The translations under genes were made by a program, and so were the position numbers. The notes beneath the pieces were generated by a model that saw only the letters and a list, made by a program, of their open reading frames with translations, did not search any database and had not been told where the DNA came from. From positions 1 to 30,590 of the forward strand of contig JAUCGN010000001.1 of assembly GCA_030378125.1 (NCBI GenBank): DNA of 30,590 nt, read 5' to 3'. This DNA comes from Thiotrichales bacterium HSG1. Its GTDB lineage: Bacteria > Pseudomonadota > Gammaproteobacteria > Beggiatoales > Beggiatoaceae. This document shows, one piece after another, positions 1 through 10,592 of this stretch (the stretch's first letter is position 1; every line of letters begins with the position of its first letter).

Positions 1-528
1 TAGCATACCTAGTATAAAATGGCTATAATTAAATAGGTTAAATATTTGTTTATATTGCATTTACATATAATCACTTTATACTAGTTTAGCTATAGAATAA
101 AAAGTTTACCAATATTTAAATTTAGACTAAATTTACCACCTTGATATTATTCCCCATAAAAATTAAGTTTGTGACTAAAACTATACATGATAGTTATCTA
201 ACATAGTTGTAACATAAAAATATAAAGTAATTCAATACTTTAAAATAAATTTCTTAAACTATATCTACCATTGCCCAAATTCAAACGAGTTAGCTTTGTA
301 CTTTTCAAACATAATTTACATCCTCATTTTGAATAATTATATAGATAAAACAAAGGACTTGGTAATATTCATACTATTAGTACTACTCAAATCCGACATG
401 TGCGTAATAATATAATGAAAGCTATAAACAGAGAAAGTAAAATCACCAATTTATATAACATATTGTGTTACATTGAATATAAGCACTTTCCAACTGAGCT
501 TATTCAAGTGCTATAATATAACCAAAAA
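1..528. other. AT-rich intergenic region without a recognised gene
   Basis: I see no convincing open reading frame, RNA gene or mobile-element end on either strand. The stretch is very AT-rich and ends in the presumed promoter of the 529-4585 cassette. A gene reading out of the left edge cannot be excluded, but nothing supports one. Confidence 0.5.
487..517 (+). promoter_or_regulatory. Candidate promoter of the CHAT cassette
   Basis: A perfect TATAAT lies at 512-517. The -35 region is poor: TTTCCA or TTCCAA around 487-493. Transcription would start near 524, about five bases before the first ATG at 529, so the leader would be almost absent. No Shine-Dalgarno sequence precedes that ATG, which fits near-leaderless translation. 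Confidence 0.35.
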
Positions 529-759
529 ATGAATGTAAATATTATGCAATTACCTCCAGAACAAGAATTATTCACTCCATTAGCTAAATTTTTAGAATCT
601 GATTCAAAATCATTGTTGAAACAGGTTAATTTACAACAACATCCAGAACGGATAACGGCTAATACGGTTAAGTTACCTAATAGTATTTTTAACTTACAAC
701 GGGCTTTGTCAGAAACTAAAAAATCTGATATTGAGCTAATTAAAAACTATGTGAGTTAG
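529..759 (+). CDS. Small hypothetical protein, first gene of the CHAT cassette
   Basis: I do not recognise this 76-residue protein. It is charged and probably helical, with no signal peptide or membrane segment. An alternative start is the ATG at 544, giving a protein that begins MQLPPEQELF. Neither start has a clear ribosome binding site. The gene ends 11 bases before a GTG-started winged-helix-like gene, which itself overlaps the longest frame of the CHAT gene. The three therefore look like one transcription unit. By position it could be an accessory or partner of the CHAT-STAND protein, such as an adaptor or regulator. That is inference from linkage only. Confidence 0.5.
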   Translation: MNVNIMQLPPEQELFTPLAKFLESDSKSLLKQVNLQQHPERITANTVKLPNSIFNLQRALSETKKSDIELIKNYVS

Positions 760-770
760 ATTGGAAAATT

Positions 771-1094
771 GTGTTAGATATTGTTTTAACTAGCAGTTTT
801 CCTACAACTTCTTTTGTGATTATATTTTTAAGCAAGGTGATTAAATCAGTAAAAATTGAAGTAACAGAAACTGATGCTTTAGTTTTATATACCTTATATT
901 ATATTGGTGAAAGTGGTTTACCGGGTCGAGCTATTTTATTGGAAAATTTCCATAAATCTAAATTGCTCAAGGATGTTGATGCTGATAAATTGCAACAGAG
1001 TTTGCAGAATTTAGTAGAATTAAAATGTATTCGATTAGAAACTGATAGAGTTATTTTAACCGAGCAGATTGTGTTTAATAAGGTTTATGATTGA
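771..1094 (+). CDS. Winged-helix-like small protein, second gene of the CHAT cassette
   Basis: This 107-residue protein starts at GTG 771, with GGAA six bases upstream. From about residue 30 it has the look of a winged helix: a helix around TDALVLYTLYYIGESG, a GLPGRAILLENF segment, a helix with DADKLQQSLQNLVELKCI, then a beta wing RLETDRVILTEQIVF. The N-terminal 25 residues are hydrophobic and may form a helix. I recognise no named family. It could bind DNA as cassette regulator, or serve as a protein-interaction domain for the CHAT-STAND protein. Its stop at 1092-1094 overlaps a TTG that would begin the longest CHAT frame. The 11-base gap from the preceding gene and the shared strand suggest co-transcription. 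Confidence 0.55.
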   Translation: MLDIVLTSSFPTTSFVIIFLSKVIKSVKIEVTETDALVLYTLYYIGESGLPGRAILLENFHKSKLLKDVDADKLQQSLQNLVELKCIRLETDRVILTEQIVFNKVYD

Positions 1095-1112
1095 TAAAAA
1101 ACAGACCAAACC

Positions 1113-1145
1113 AGACCTTCCAGGTTTCCAAAACCTGGAAGGTCT
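1113..1145. repeat. Perfect 33-bp palindromic repeat upstream of the CHAT gene
   Basis: Two perfect 15-base arms, 1113-1127 and 1131-1145, are separated by the three bases CCA. The arm begins AGACCTTCCAGG. Elements of this type are scattered between genes in several bacterial genomes. This one lies between the winged-helix gene and ATG 1163. It would be translated only if the CHAT gene started at TTG 1091, which argues for ATG 1163. A degraded relative (CCTTCCAG then AGACCTG) appears at 20767-20790. Confidence 0.85.
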
Positions 1146-1162
1146 TAAAATCGAGAATCAAC

Positions 1163-4100
1163 ATGACAGACATACACAAAGAACCAGATTACCTTGAGAT
1201 TCCTGATGATTTATTGGAGCAGAAACCAAATTTAAAGCATTTGGCTAATGAATTGACACGGGCTTATGCTGCTAGGGATAAATTGGTGACTGAAGATGAT
1301 TTGCAGGCAATGGGGCAGGCTTTATGGTCGGGGGAAATAACTCCACCACAAGATAAAATTCGACCGGTGATTATTGCTAGTAATAAGGCGGAAATTCAGG
1401 CGTTGCCGTGGGAATGTTTGTATCATCCAGATTATAAATTTTTGGCTAAGGAATTGGGTTTTACTCTATCTCGTTGTTTGCCAGCAATAAAAACTGAGAC
1501 TAATTTAACTGCTGGGCCATTGCGAGTATTATTGTTTTCTTCATTGCCGGATGATGTATCACGGTTGGACATTGAGGAGGAACAGGCTCAGGTTTTAATT
1601 GCGTTGAATGAATGGGTGCAACAAGGCTGGGTGAAATTGGATGTGTTGGATGATGGCCGTTATCAAACTTTGGTAGATAAATTACAGGAAAATCAATATC
1701 ATTTGGTGTTTTTGAGTGGGCATGGTCAATATAATGCCGAACAGAAATATGGGGTGTTTTATTTTGAAGATCAGCAGGGTAAAGCAGAGCCAGTTGTAGA
1801 TAGTGAGTTAGCTAAGGCATTTATTGGGCGAGGAGTGCAATGTGTGGTGTTGTCGGCTTGTGAATCAGCGAAGGCTACGACTGGTTTGGCTCAGGCTTTG
1901 GTGCAGCAGGGGATAACGCATGTGGTCGGGATGCGGGAATCTATTTTGGATAAGGCTGGAATTGCATTTGCGAAGAGTTTTTGTGGCAGGATTGGTCGTA
2001 AGGAGCGAGTTGATATTGCGGTGCAAGCGGCTAGGCGAGCTATATTAACTGGGGTTAAGGATACTGTTACTTTACGGGATTTAAACAAGGATTTGTCTCA
2101 TTCGGCTGAGTTGAGCCAAAATCAATGGTGTTTGCCGTTGTTGTTTAGTCAAGATTTAACTGCTCCGTTGGTGGATTGGGATTTTACGCCCCAGCCAGTG
2201 AATGTTGAATATAAATTGCGGAATATTTGGGAAGGAATTCCAGATTTTGCGACTGAGCGTTTTATTGGTCGGCGGTCGGAGTTGCGAGAGTTGGGCAGTC
2301 GGTTTGTGCATGGTTCGCAAGCTCAATTGTTAATTACGGGTCCGGGTGGACAGGGTAAAACTGCGTTAGCAACTCGGTTAGCTCAACGGTTGGAGCATGA
2401 TGGTTATACGGTGGTGACTTATGTGGCGAAACCAGAAAATAGTTGGCAAAGCTTTCTTTTTAAATTAAAAACCAAAGTTTTAACTGGGGAATTTAAGGAG
2501 GAATTTAAGCAGAATCGGGAATTTTGTGAGACTCCAGAGCAGGAAGCCGAAGTTTTATTAGATTTATTATTACGCCAAACTAAAGGCAAGGTGTTATTTT
2601 TCTTTGATAATTTAGAGTCAATTCAGGATGCGAATAGTAGAGAATTAAACCATTCGGTATTGAATATTTGGCTAACGGAAATAACTCGTGCAGGTAGCAA
2701 GTTATTGTTGACTTCTCGGTATAGGTTGCCGGGTTGGGATGGTGAACGGCATCATGCGTTACAAAAGGCTAATTTCTTTGATTTTACGTACTATTTACAA
2801 CGGCAAAATTTGGCTTTGGAGCATGATTTACAGCGTTTATATCAAGATTTAAATGGTAATTTTCGAGGGGTGATATTCTTTTTAACCGCTCAAGCAAAAA
2901 ATCCAGAGTTTAAGCAGAGTTTGCAGCAAGCTCAACAGGATTTATATGTGGATATGGCGATTGCGGCTTTGTTTGAGTTGTTGACGGAAAGTGAACAGCA
3001 GTTGTTAGCTCGCTTGCCAGCTTATCAGTCGCCAGTGCCATTAGCTGGAATTGAGGCTTTGCAGTCACAGGCTTTGATTCAGAATTTGTTGGATTATTCG
3101 TTGTTGGAAGTGCAGCTTGATTTGTATTTAAATACTGAGATTTATCAAGTTTCATCTTTGGTTAAGGATTGGTTACAGCCGAATATTGGTAAGGAGGATT
3201 ATGCGGAAGCAGCTCGGTATCAAAAGCAGTTGTTTTATACTGATAAGGATACTGTTGGTCAGGCTTTGGATGTGCATCAGGCGTTGTTGTTAGCGGAGGA
3301 AGTTGAAGAAGCACGGCGATTTGCGTTGGATGAAATTGTGTCTCGTTTTGATATGGCTGGCTTGTATCATGATATTTTGACTGATTGGTTACCTGATATT
3401 TTGCAGACAACGGATGAGAAGTTGAAAGGTGATGCTTTAAATAAAATTGGTGAAATTCGTTTTTACATAGGAGATTACAATACAGCTCTATCCTATTTGG
3501 AACAATCTCTTTTGATAACACGTGAAATTGGTGATAAACAAGGCGAGGGAACTGCCCTCAATAATATTTCCCAAATCTATGATGCAAGAGGCGACTATAA
3601 TACAACACTATCTTATTTGAAACAATCGCTTTTGATAAGACGTGAAATTGGTGATAAAAAAGGTGAGGGAACTACTTCATCCAATATTGGCAGTATTTAT
3701 TATTCAAGAAGTGATTACGACAAAGCACTGGAATATTTTGAACAAACAATAACAATATTTCGTGAAATTGGTGATAAAGCAAGTGAAGGAACTATCCTCA
3801 ATAATATTTCTGCCATATTTCAAGCCAAAGGAGACTATGACAAAGCACTATCTTATTTGGAACAATCGTTGACAATAGTACGTGAAATTGGTGATAAAAA
3901 AGTTGAGGGAACTATCCTCAATAATTTTTCCCAAATATTTCAAGCTAAAGGCGACTATGATATAGCCCTATCCTATCTGGAACAGTCGCTGGCAATAGTA
4001 CGTGAAATTGGTGATAAACAAGGTGAGGGAAGAATTCTCAATAATATTTTTCTAATATTTCAAGCTAAAGGAGACTATGATACAGCACTATCTTATTTGG

Positions 4101-4585
4101 AACAATCGTTGACAATAGTACGTGAAATTGGTGATAAACAGAGTGAGGGAACTATCCTCAATAATTTTTCTCAAATATTTCAAGCCAAAGGAGACTATGA
4201 TATAGCCCTATCTTATTTGGAACAATCGTTGACAATAGTACGTGAAATTGGTGATAAAAAAGTTGAGGGAGTTATCCTCAACAATATTTTTCTAACATTT
4301 CAAGCCAAAGGAGACTACGACACAGCACTGTCTTATTTGGAACAATCGTTGACAATAGTACGTGAAATTGGTGATACCAGTGGTTTATGTAATGCTTTAT
4401 TTAATATTGCCCATATCCACCTAGCCAAACAAGAACCAGAACAAGCCAGAGAAAAATTCGTCCAAGCCTATAAAATAGCCTCTGAAATTGGTTTACATCA
4501 AGTCCTCCAAGCCCTAGAACAACTTGCTAATGATGGGGGAAAAGATGGATTAAACTTTTGGAAGGAAATGGCGGGGAAAATGTAG
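1163..4585 (+). CDS. CHAT protease - STAND NTPase - TPR repeat protein
   Basis: This 1140-residue protein has three parts. Residues about 60-330 are a CHAT (caspase-like) domain with the catalytic pair intact: His187 in LSGHG and Cys233 in VLSACES. Residues about 370-560 are a STAND-type P-loop NTPase with Walker A GPGGQGKT at 393-400, Walker B VLFFFDN at 477-483 and a downstream LLLTSRYRLPG sensor strand. A linker follows, and from about residue 756 there are nine TPR units, eight of them in a strict 40-residue period. Known STAND proteins oligomerise when the repeat region senses a trigger, and CHAT domains are peptidases. I infer a signal-activated protease acting in the cytosol, perhaps in defence or programmed cell death. 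ATG 1163 is preferred over TTG 1091 because the extra 24 residues would translate a perfect palindrome. Two small genes sit directly upstream. The specific trigger and substrate cannot be read from sequence. Confidence 0.9.
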   Translation: MTDIHKEPDYLEIPDDLLEQKPNLKHLANELTRAYAARDKLVTEDDLQAMGQALWSGEITPPQDKIRPVIIASNKAEIQALPWECLYHPDYKFLAKELGFTLSRCLPAIKTETNLTAGPLRVLLFSSLPDDVSRLDIEEEQAQVLIALNEWVQQGWVKLDVLDDGRYQTLVDKLQENQYHLVFLSGHGQYNAEQKYGVFYFEDQQGKAEPVVDSELAKAFIGRGVQCVVLSACESAKATTGLAQALVQQGITHVVGMRESILDKAGIAFAKSFCGRIGRKERVDIAVQAARRAILTGVKDTVTLRDLNKDLSHSAELSQNQWCLPLLFSQDLTAPLVDWDFTPQPVNVEYKLRNIWEGIPDFATERFIGRRSELRELGSRFVHGSQAQLLITGPGGQGKTALATRLAQRLEHDGYTVVTYVAKPENSWQSFLFKLKTKVLTGEFKEEFKQNREFCETPEQEAEVLLDLLLRQTKGKVLFFFDNLESIQDANSRELNHSVLNIWLTEITRAGSKLLLTSRYRLPGWDGERHHALQKANFFDFTYYLQRQNLALEHDLQRLYQDLNGNFRGVIFFLTAQAKNPEFKQSLQQAQQDLYVDMAIAALFELLTESEQQLLARLPAYQSPVPLAGIEALQSQALIQNLLDYSLLEVQLDLYLNTEIYQVSSLVKDWLQPNIGKEDYAEAARYQKQLFYTDKDTVGQALDVHQALLLAEEVEEARRFALDEIVSRFDMAGLYHDILTDWLPDILQTTDEKLKGDALNKIGEIRFYIGDYNTALSYLEQSLLITREIGDKQGEGTALNNISQIYDARGDYNTTLSYLKQSLLIRREIGDKKGEGTTSSNIGSIYYSRSDYDKALEYFEQTITIFREIGDKASEGTILNNISAIFQAKGDYDKALSYLEQSLTIVREIGDKKVEGTILNNFSQIFQAKGDYDIALSYLEQSLAIVREIGDKQGEGRILNNIFLIFQAKGDYDTALSYLEQSLTIVREIGDKQSEGTILNNFSQIFQAKGDYDIALSYLEQSLTIVREIGDKKVEGVILNNIFLTFQAKGDYDTALSYLEQSLTIVREIGDTSGLCNALFNIAHIHLAKQEPEQAREKFVQAYKIASEIGLHQVLQALEQLANDGGKDGLNFWKEMAGKM
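3428..4380 (+). repeat. 120-bp tandem repeat array encoding TPRs
   Basis: The 16-base string CGTGAAATTGGTGATA recurs exactly every 120 bases, at 3521, 3641, 3761, 3881, 4001, 4121, 4241 and 4361. Each period encodes a 40-residue TPR with consensus ILNN-x-FQAKGDYD-x-ALSYLEQSLTIVREIGDK. The units between about 3780 and 4370 are nearly identical at DNA level, which points to recent amplification or gene conversion. The first three units are more diverged. Confidence 0.92.
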
Positions 4586-4963
4586 AGTTTTGAACAGGAT
4601 TGTGCAGGATTAAAGGATAGACAGGATTTTAAAATCGCTTTTGATTTAATCTTGTCCATCTTTATAATCCTGCATAATCCTGTTCAAACATTTAATATCG
4701 TTCATATCCAACTCGCCAACGATTCGGGAAAAGATGGATTAAACTATTGGCAGGAGATGGCGGAGAAAATGTAGAGTTTTGAACAAGATTGTGCAGGATT
4801 AAAGGATAGACAGGATTTTAAAATCGCTTTTGATTTAATCTTGTCCATCTTTATAATCCTGCATAATCCTGTTCAAACATTTAATATCGTTCATATCCAA
4901 CTCGCCAACGATTCGGGACAAGATGGATTAAACTTTTGGCAGGAGATGGCGGGGAGAATGTAG
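4541..4963 (+). repeat. 189-bp tandem duplication of the CHAT gene 3' end
   Basis: The last codons of the CHAT gene recur downstream with a period of 189 bases: the stop TAG falls at 4583-4585, 4772-4774 and 4961-4963. The second and third copies read NIVHIQLANDSG then DGLNYWQEMAEKM or its equivalent. They appear to join the HIHLA segment of the CHAT C-terminus directly to the NDGGKDGLNFW end, so they are internally deleted remnants. They carry no start and are not expected to be translated. Each 189-bp unit also contains a long inverted repeat. Confidence 0.85.
4592..4685. repeat. Long imperfect inverted repeat inside the first 189-bp unit
   Basis: Arms 4592-4611 and 4666-4685 are 20 bases long with one mismatch, beginning GAACAGGATT and ending AATCCTGTTC. 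Inner segments around GACAGGATT and AATCTTGTC extend the pairing. A second copy lies at 4781-4874. The AGGATT / AATCCT motif is shared with the palindrome at 11096-11278, so these probably belong to one dispersed family. Confidence 0.8.
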
Positions 4964-4989
4964 GGTTATGCTTCGTTAACCTAATCTAC
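4960..4989. repeat. Short palindromic repeat with TGCTTCG loop
   Basis: GTAG-GGTTA-TGCTTCG-TTAACC...CTAC forms an imperfect hairpin. It overlaps the stop codon of the third CHAT remnant. It resembles widely scattered palindromes built around a GCTTCG loop in other bacteria. That resemblance is from memory and was not searched. Confidence 0.55.
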
Positions 4990-5035
4990 ATTAATTCATT
5001 TATTATTATGAAAAAAACTCAACATATTCAAAAAC

Positions 5036-5126
5036 TGGTAGTCCTGCAATGTACAGTGATAAACCTATTAATATTTGATATTTAACAGTTTTTTTAGAAT
5101 AAATACTATTCTGTGCAGGACTGCCA
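5036..5126. repeat. MITE-like palindromic element, copy A
   Basis: Terminal inverted repeats TGGTAGTCCTGCA (5036-5048) and TGCAGGACTGCCA (5114-5126) match with one mismatch. The element is about 91 bp with an AT-rich centre and no coding capacity. It shares its ends with copies at 6423-6488 and 7535-7623. It lies downstream of the 5189 membrane protein gene and may form a terminator-like hairpin in RNA. Confidence 0.65.
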
Positions 5127-5188
5127 ATATCTTATCAAACAAGATTTACCTATCCCTAATTTTCATTTTAACTTACCAAATAATTGCT

Positions 5189-6244
5189 TTATTTATCATT
5201 AGATTCTCTTACAGTTAATATACTGTCCACCAGAGGAATAAACTTATCATTTTCTATTTGTTTATAGGCAATCTCTAACTGCAATTTATCTATAGAAGTC
5301 AATTTCGAAAGTTCGTCATTGTCAATTTTTTCATCATCATAGGACATTTTAAATGAAAAAACGTCGTAAATACCTATATCATTCAAGTTAGTTACTTTGT
5401 TACCGAAGATTAACGTAAGCTTCGCACTCCCTATCCATTTAGCTATTGTTTCAGGGTTAAATGGTGTTATTATCAATAGCTCTACATAATCATAAACAGC
5501 TAAGTTTTGTACGTTGTCTATACCGAGTTCTTTAAGTCTCGAACAATGCAATAAGCTAAGACCTTCTATCATAGACAAGGGTAAGTTTTTTGCTGAATTA
5601 TCATTTTTTTGGCCAAAACCTGGTATTTTTGAAATCTTATCATCAATATATATAAAACCTCTTTCGGGAAAAGCACCAACCATAAAAAAAACAGCAGGAG
5701 CTAACGCAGACACAGAAAATTTATCAAAAATAAATCTGATCAAAAGAGCAAGACTAACTGCATACACAATGCGAATTACTATATCATAATAGACTCTCGG
5801 GTATAAATCGAAATAAACATATCTTCTAAAGATACTTTGTAATCCAAAAATATATGCACCTAAGAATGACCAAGCTATGGCGCTTAAACTAATTGCGGTT
5901 TGATATGAAATATTTTCAGGATGACTTGATGCAAAGCCGTTACCCAACATAAATGGTGTGTTTCCACTTTCACCTACTAAAAATGTTGTGTATAGTCCTC
6001 CTGATATTACAATGGTAGAAAGAATAACTGGGATAATATAATCATAAATGGAACGGTTATCTACAATATCTATATTATGCATTGAAAATTGGTTTAAATA
6101 TTTCTCTTGTGCAACTTTACTTATTTTTTGAATTTTCTCTTTTTTTATTTTGTGTTGAATTAATATATATGATATTGCTGAAAGAGGGACAATAAGATAA
6201 AGAGGTGATAGATAAAACATACTTATAAAATCAAATTTATCCAT
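5189..6244 (-). CDS. Multi-pass membrane protein with helix-hairpin-helix-like C-terminal domain
   Basis: I do not recognise the family. The 351-residue protein has a membrane helix near residues 9-29, a basic and helical cytosolic segment, and about four further membrane helices. These include stretches near IIPVILSTIVISGG, AISLSAIAWSFLGAYIFG, IVIRIVYAVSLALLI and ALAPAVFFMVGAF. The C-terminal ~140 residues are soluble. They contain a helix-hairpin-helix-like segment, IEGLSLLHCSRLKELGIDN, followed by PFNPETIAKWIGSA, a pattern seen in DNA- or protein-binding HhH domains. The start at 6244 is chosen because GGAAA lies seven bases upstream; the ATG at 6256 has no ribosome binding site. The gene converges on the CHAT cassette. 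It could be a membrane effector or simply a neighbour. Confidence 0.7.
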   Translation of the reverse strand: MDKFDFISMFYLSPLYLIVPLSAISYILIQHKIKKEKIQKISKVAQEKYLNQFSMHNIDIVDNRSIYDYIIPVILSTIVISGGLYTTFLVGESGNTPFMLGNGFASSHPENISYQTAISLSAIAWSFLGAYIFGLQSIFRRYVYFDLYPRVYYDIVIRIVYAVSLALLIRFIFDKFSVSALAPAVFFMVGAFPERGFIYIDDKISKIPGFGQKNDNSAKNLPLSMIEGLSLLHCSRLKELGIDNVQNLAVYDYVELLIITPFNPETIAKWIGSAKLTLIFGNKVTNLNDIGIYDVFSFKMSYDDEKIDNDELSKLTSIDKLQLEIAYKQIENDKFIPLVDSILTVRESNDK

Positions 6245-6422
6245 AACTATTTCCATTTTTTACTGTTTTAATGATGTTTAAATAACACATATTCTTGAGC
6301 TACTGGTTATTCTAACATCAAAGATATGATTAGTTTGTAGAGCATACGAGCAACAGCATCATAACATAATTCAGGAATTATTCCCAATTAGACATGTTTT
6401 GGTGATGGTGATAAAACAGTTA

Positions 6423-6488
6423 GGTAATCCTAAAATTATGTAGCGGTAAATTTTTCAAGTTTATAGAACTACTCTATTCAGGATTACC
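6423..6488. repeat. MITE-like palindromic element, copy B
   Basis: GGTAATCCT (6423-6431) and AGGATTACC (6480-6488) form a perfect 9-base terminal inverted repeat around an AT-rich centre. The left end continues TAAAATTATGTAG, matching copy C (TAAATAATGTAG). The element sits just downstream of the FecR-like gene stop. Confidence 0.6.
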
Positions 6489-6508
6489 CAAAGTTAATAT
6501 TACAAAAA

Positions 6509-7375
6509 CTACCCTCGAATACCACGCCGATTTTGCTTATTTTGACCATGTGCTAAGGCATCTCGTAATAACTTAGCTGGTTGATAATTATCAAGAGGAG
6601 CAACTTGTTGATAAGCCTCAAAAATCCATCTACCGTTATTTTGTTTAGCTAACCATGTTGCTTGTAAGGTACGGCGAACTTCAATCGGTAATTTACTGTT
6701 CAAAGTAGTATTATTAACCGGCATTGTAGTCAATTCCACTACTTTAAATCCACCCATAAATGACTGGCCTTTGCTATCTAACACTTTTATACGGTAAGAA
6801 GAATTTGCATCAAACTTAACGGTATCCATTTTAACCATTGTAGTGGAACTACTCTTACTAGCTAAAGAATCAAATCGCTTATGAACCTCTACCGTATAGG
6901 GAGTTTGTCCACCACCCCATTGCAAATATAAAGTTCTATCTTTGGCAATTAGGGAGACCGGTTCCTCAATATTACTCAATAATGGCATATCTATGGTATT
7001 TGAACTACCTGATACGGCAAGTTTTTGAGTAAGTTTATGCCAATCACCAAAACGTTCTTTCATCCAAATCCATAATTCATTTGCTGAAACTGGTACTTGA
7101 GCATCTTCAGTAATCGTAAAAGGAGAATTTTTCTGTTCAACTTTAACTACTTTTTCACCACCATTTAGGTATAACTCAATAAAACTTTGACTAGTATTGA
7201 CGGAAACAATATCTCCGACTTGCAGAACAGTAAAAACTGCTGTTGGTATAGTTTCAGTACTTCTTTTAATGAGATAACTATCTGGATCACCATTAAAATC
7301 ATTAATCCAACCAGCATCTGCCGCTACCAAGTTAACACTCCACAAAATAAATAATAATATTCCAAATATTCTCAT
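6509..7375 (-). CDS. Exported FecR-like protein
   Basis: The 288-residue protein begins with a signal peptide, MRIFGILLFILWSVNLVAADA, cleaved probably after the alanines near residue 20, so it should act in the periplasm. The N-terminal part after the signal, with VLQVGDIVSVNTSQSFIELYL, resembles a FecR-like beta domain. The middle has WMKERFGDWHKL and a beta-rich region. The C-terminus is basic, with RRGIRG. The start at 7375 is preferred to the longer frame at 7426 because it places the signal sequence at the N-terminus. FecR-like proteins often sit near CHAT-TPR genes in filamentous bacteria, as I recall. Whether this gene works with the 529-4585 cassette is unknown. Confidence 0.65.
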   Translation of the reverse strand: MRIFGILLFILWSVNLVAADAGWINDFNGDPDSYLIKRSTETIPTAVFTVLQVGDIVSVNTSQSFIELYLNGGEKVVKVEQKNSPFTITEDAQVPVSANELWIWMKERFGDWHKLTQKLAVSGSSNTIDMPLLSNIEEPVSLIAKDRTLYLQWGGGQTPYTVEVHKRFDSLASKSSSTTMVKMDTVKFDANSSYRIKVLDSKGQSFMGGFKVVELTTMPVNNTTLNSKLPIEVRRTLQATWLAKQNNGRWIFEAYQQVAPLDNYQPAKLLRDALAHGQNKQNRRGIRG

Positions 7376-8213
<838 letters not shown>

Positions 8214-8221
8214 TTGGTAAT

Positions 8222-8286
8222 GAATTTCGTGACGTACCAGCGTCATGTATAGATTAAGAGACGCTAGTGCGTTTTGACTGAAATTC
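8222..8286. repeat. Nested palindromic spacer between tadA and thiC
   Basis: GAATTTC (8222-8228) pairs with GAAATTC (8280-8286), enclosing two small hairpins, TGACG/CGTCA (8230-8234, 8241-8245) and ACGC/GCGT (8261-8264, 8269-8272). Lying between convergent genes, it may terminate both transcripts. There is no long T tract, so it may instead be a dispersed repeat. Confidence 0.55.
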
Positions 8287-8371
8287 CATTCAAGCGAGTG
8301 AGAACTAGATAATATACTGTTGTTTTTTCTGCATGACAGTACTATCTTCAAGAAACCTTCCAGTTAGTATT

Positions 8372-10592
<2,221 letters not shown>

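Noticed and set aside
1091..1162. TTG start extending the CHAT protein by 24 residues
   Set aside because: The extension would translate a perfect intergenic palindrome, and the TTG has no ribosome binding site. ATG 1163 gives a natural N-terminus.
2910..3521. Two antisense open frames inside the CHAT gene
   Set aside because: They are shadows of a strong coding frame with repeats and have no start signals or recognisable domains.
3428..4380. The 120-bp periodic array as a CRISPR
   Set aside because: It is a continuous reading frame encoding TPR motifs, with no unique spacers between short repeats.
6307..6387. Minus-strand open stretch reading LGIIPELCYDAVARMLYKLI, protein-like and similar in feel to membrane segments of the neighbouring gene
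   Set aside because: It is only 26 codons with stops on both sides and no start. It may be a gene relic, but chance cannot be excluded.
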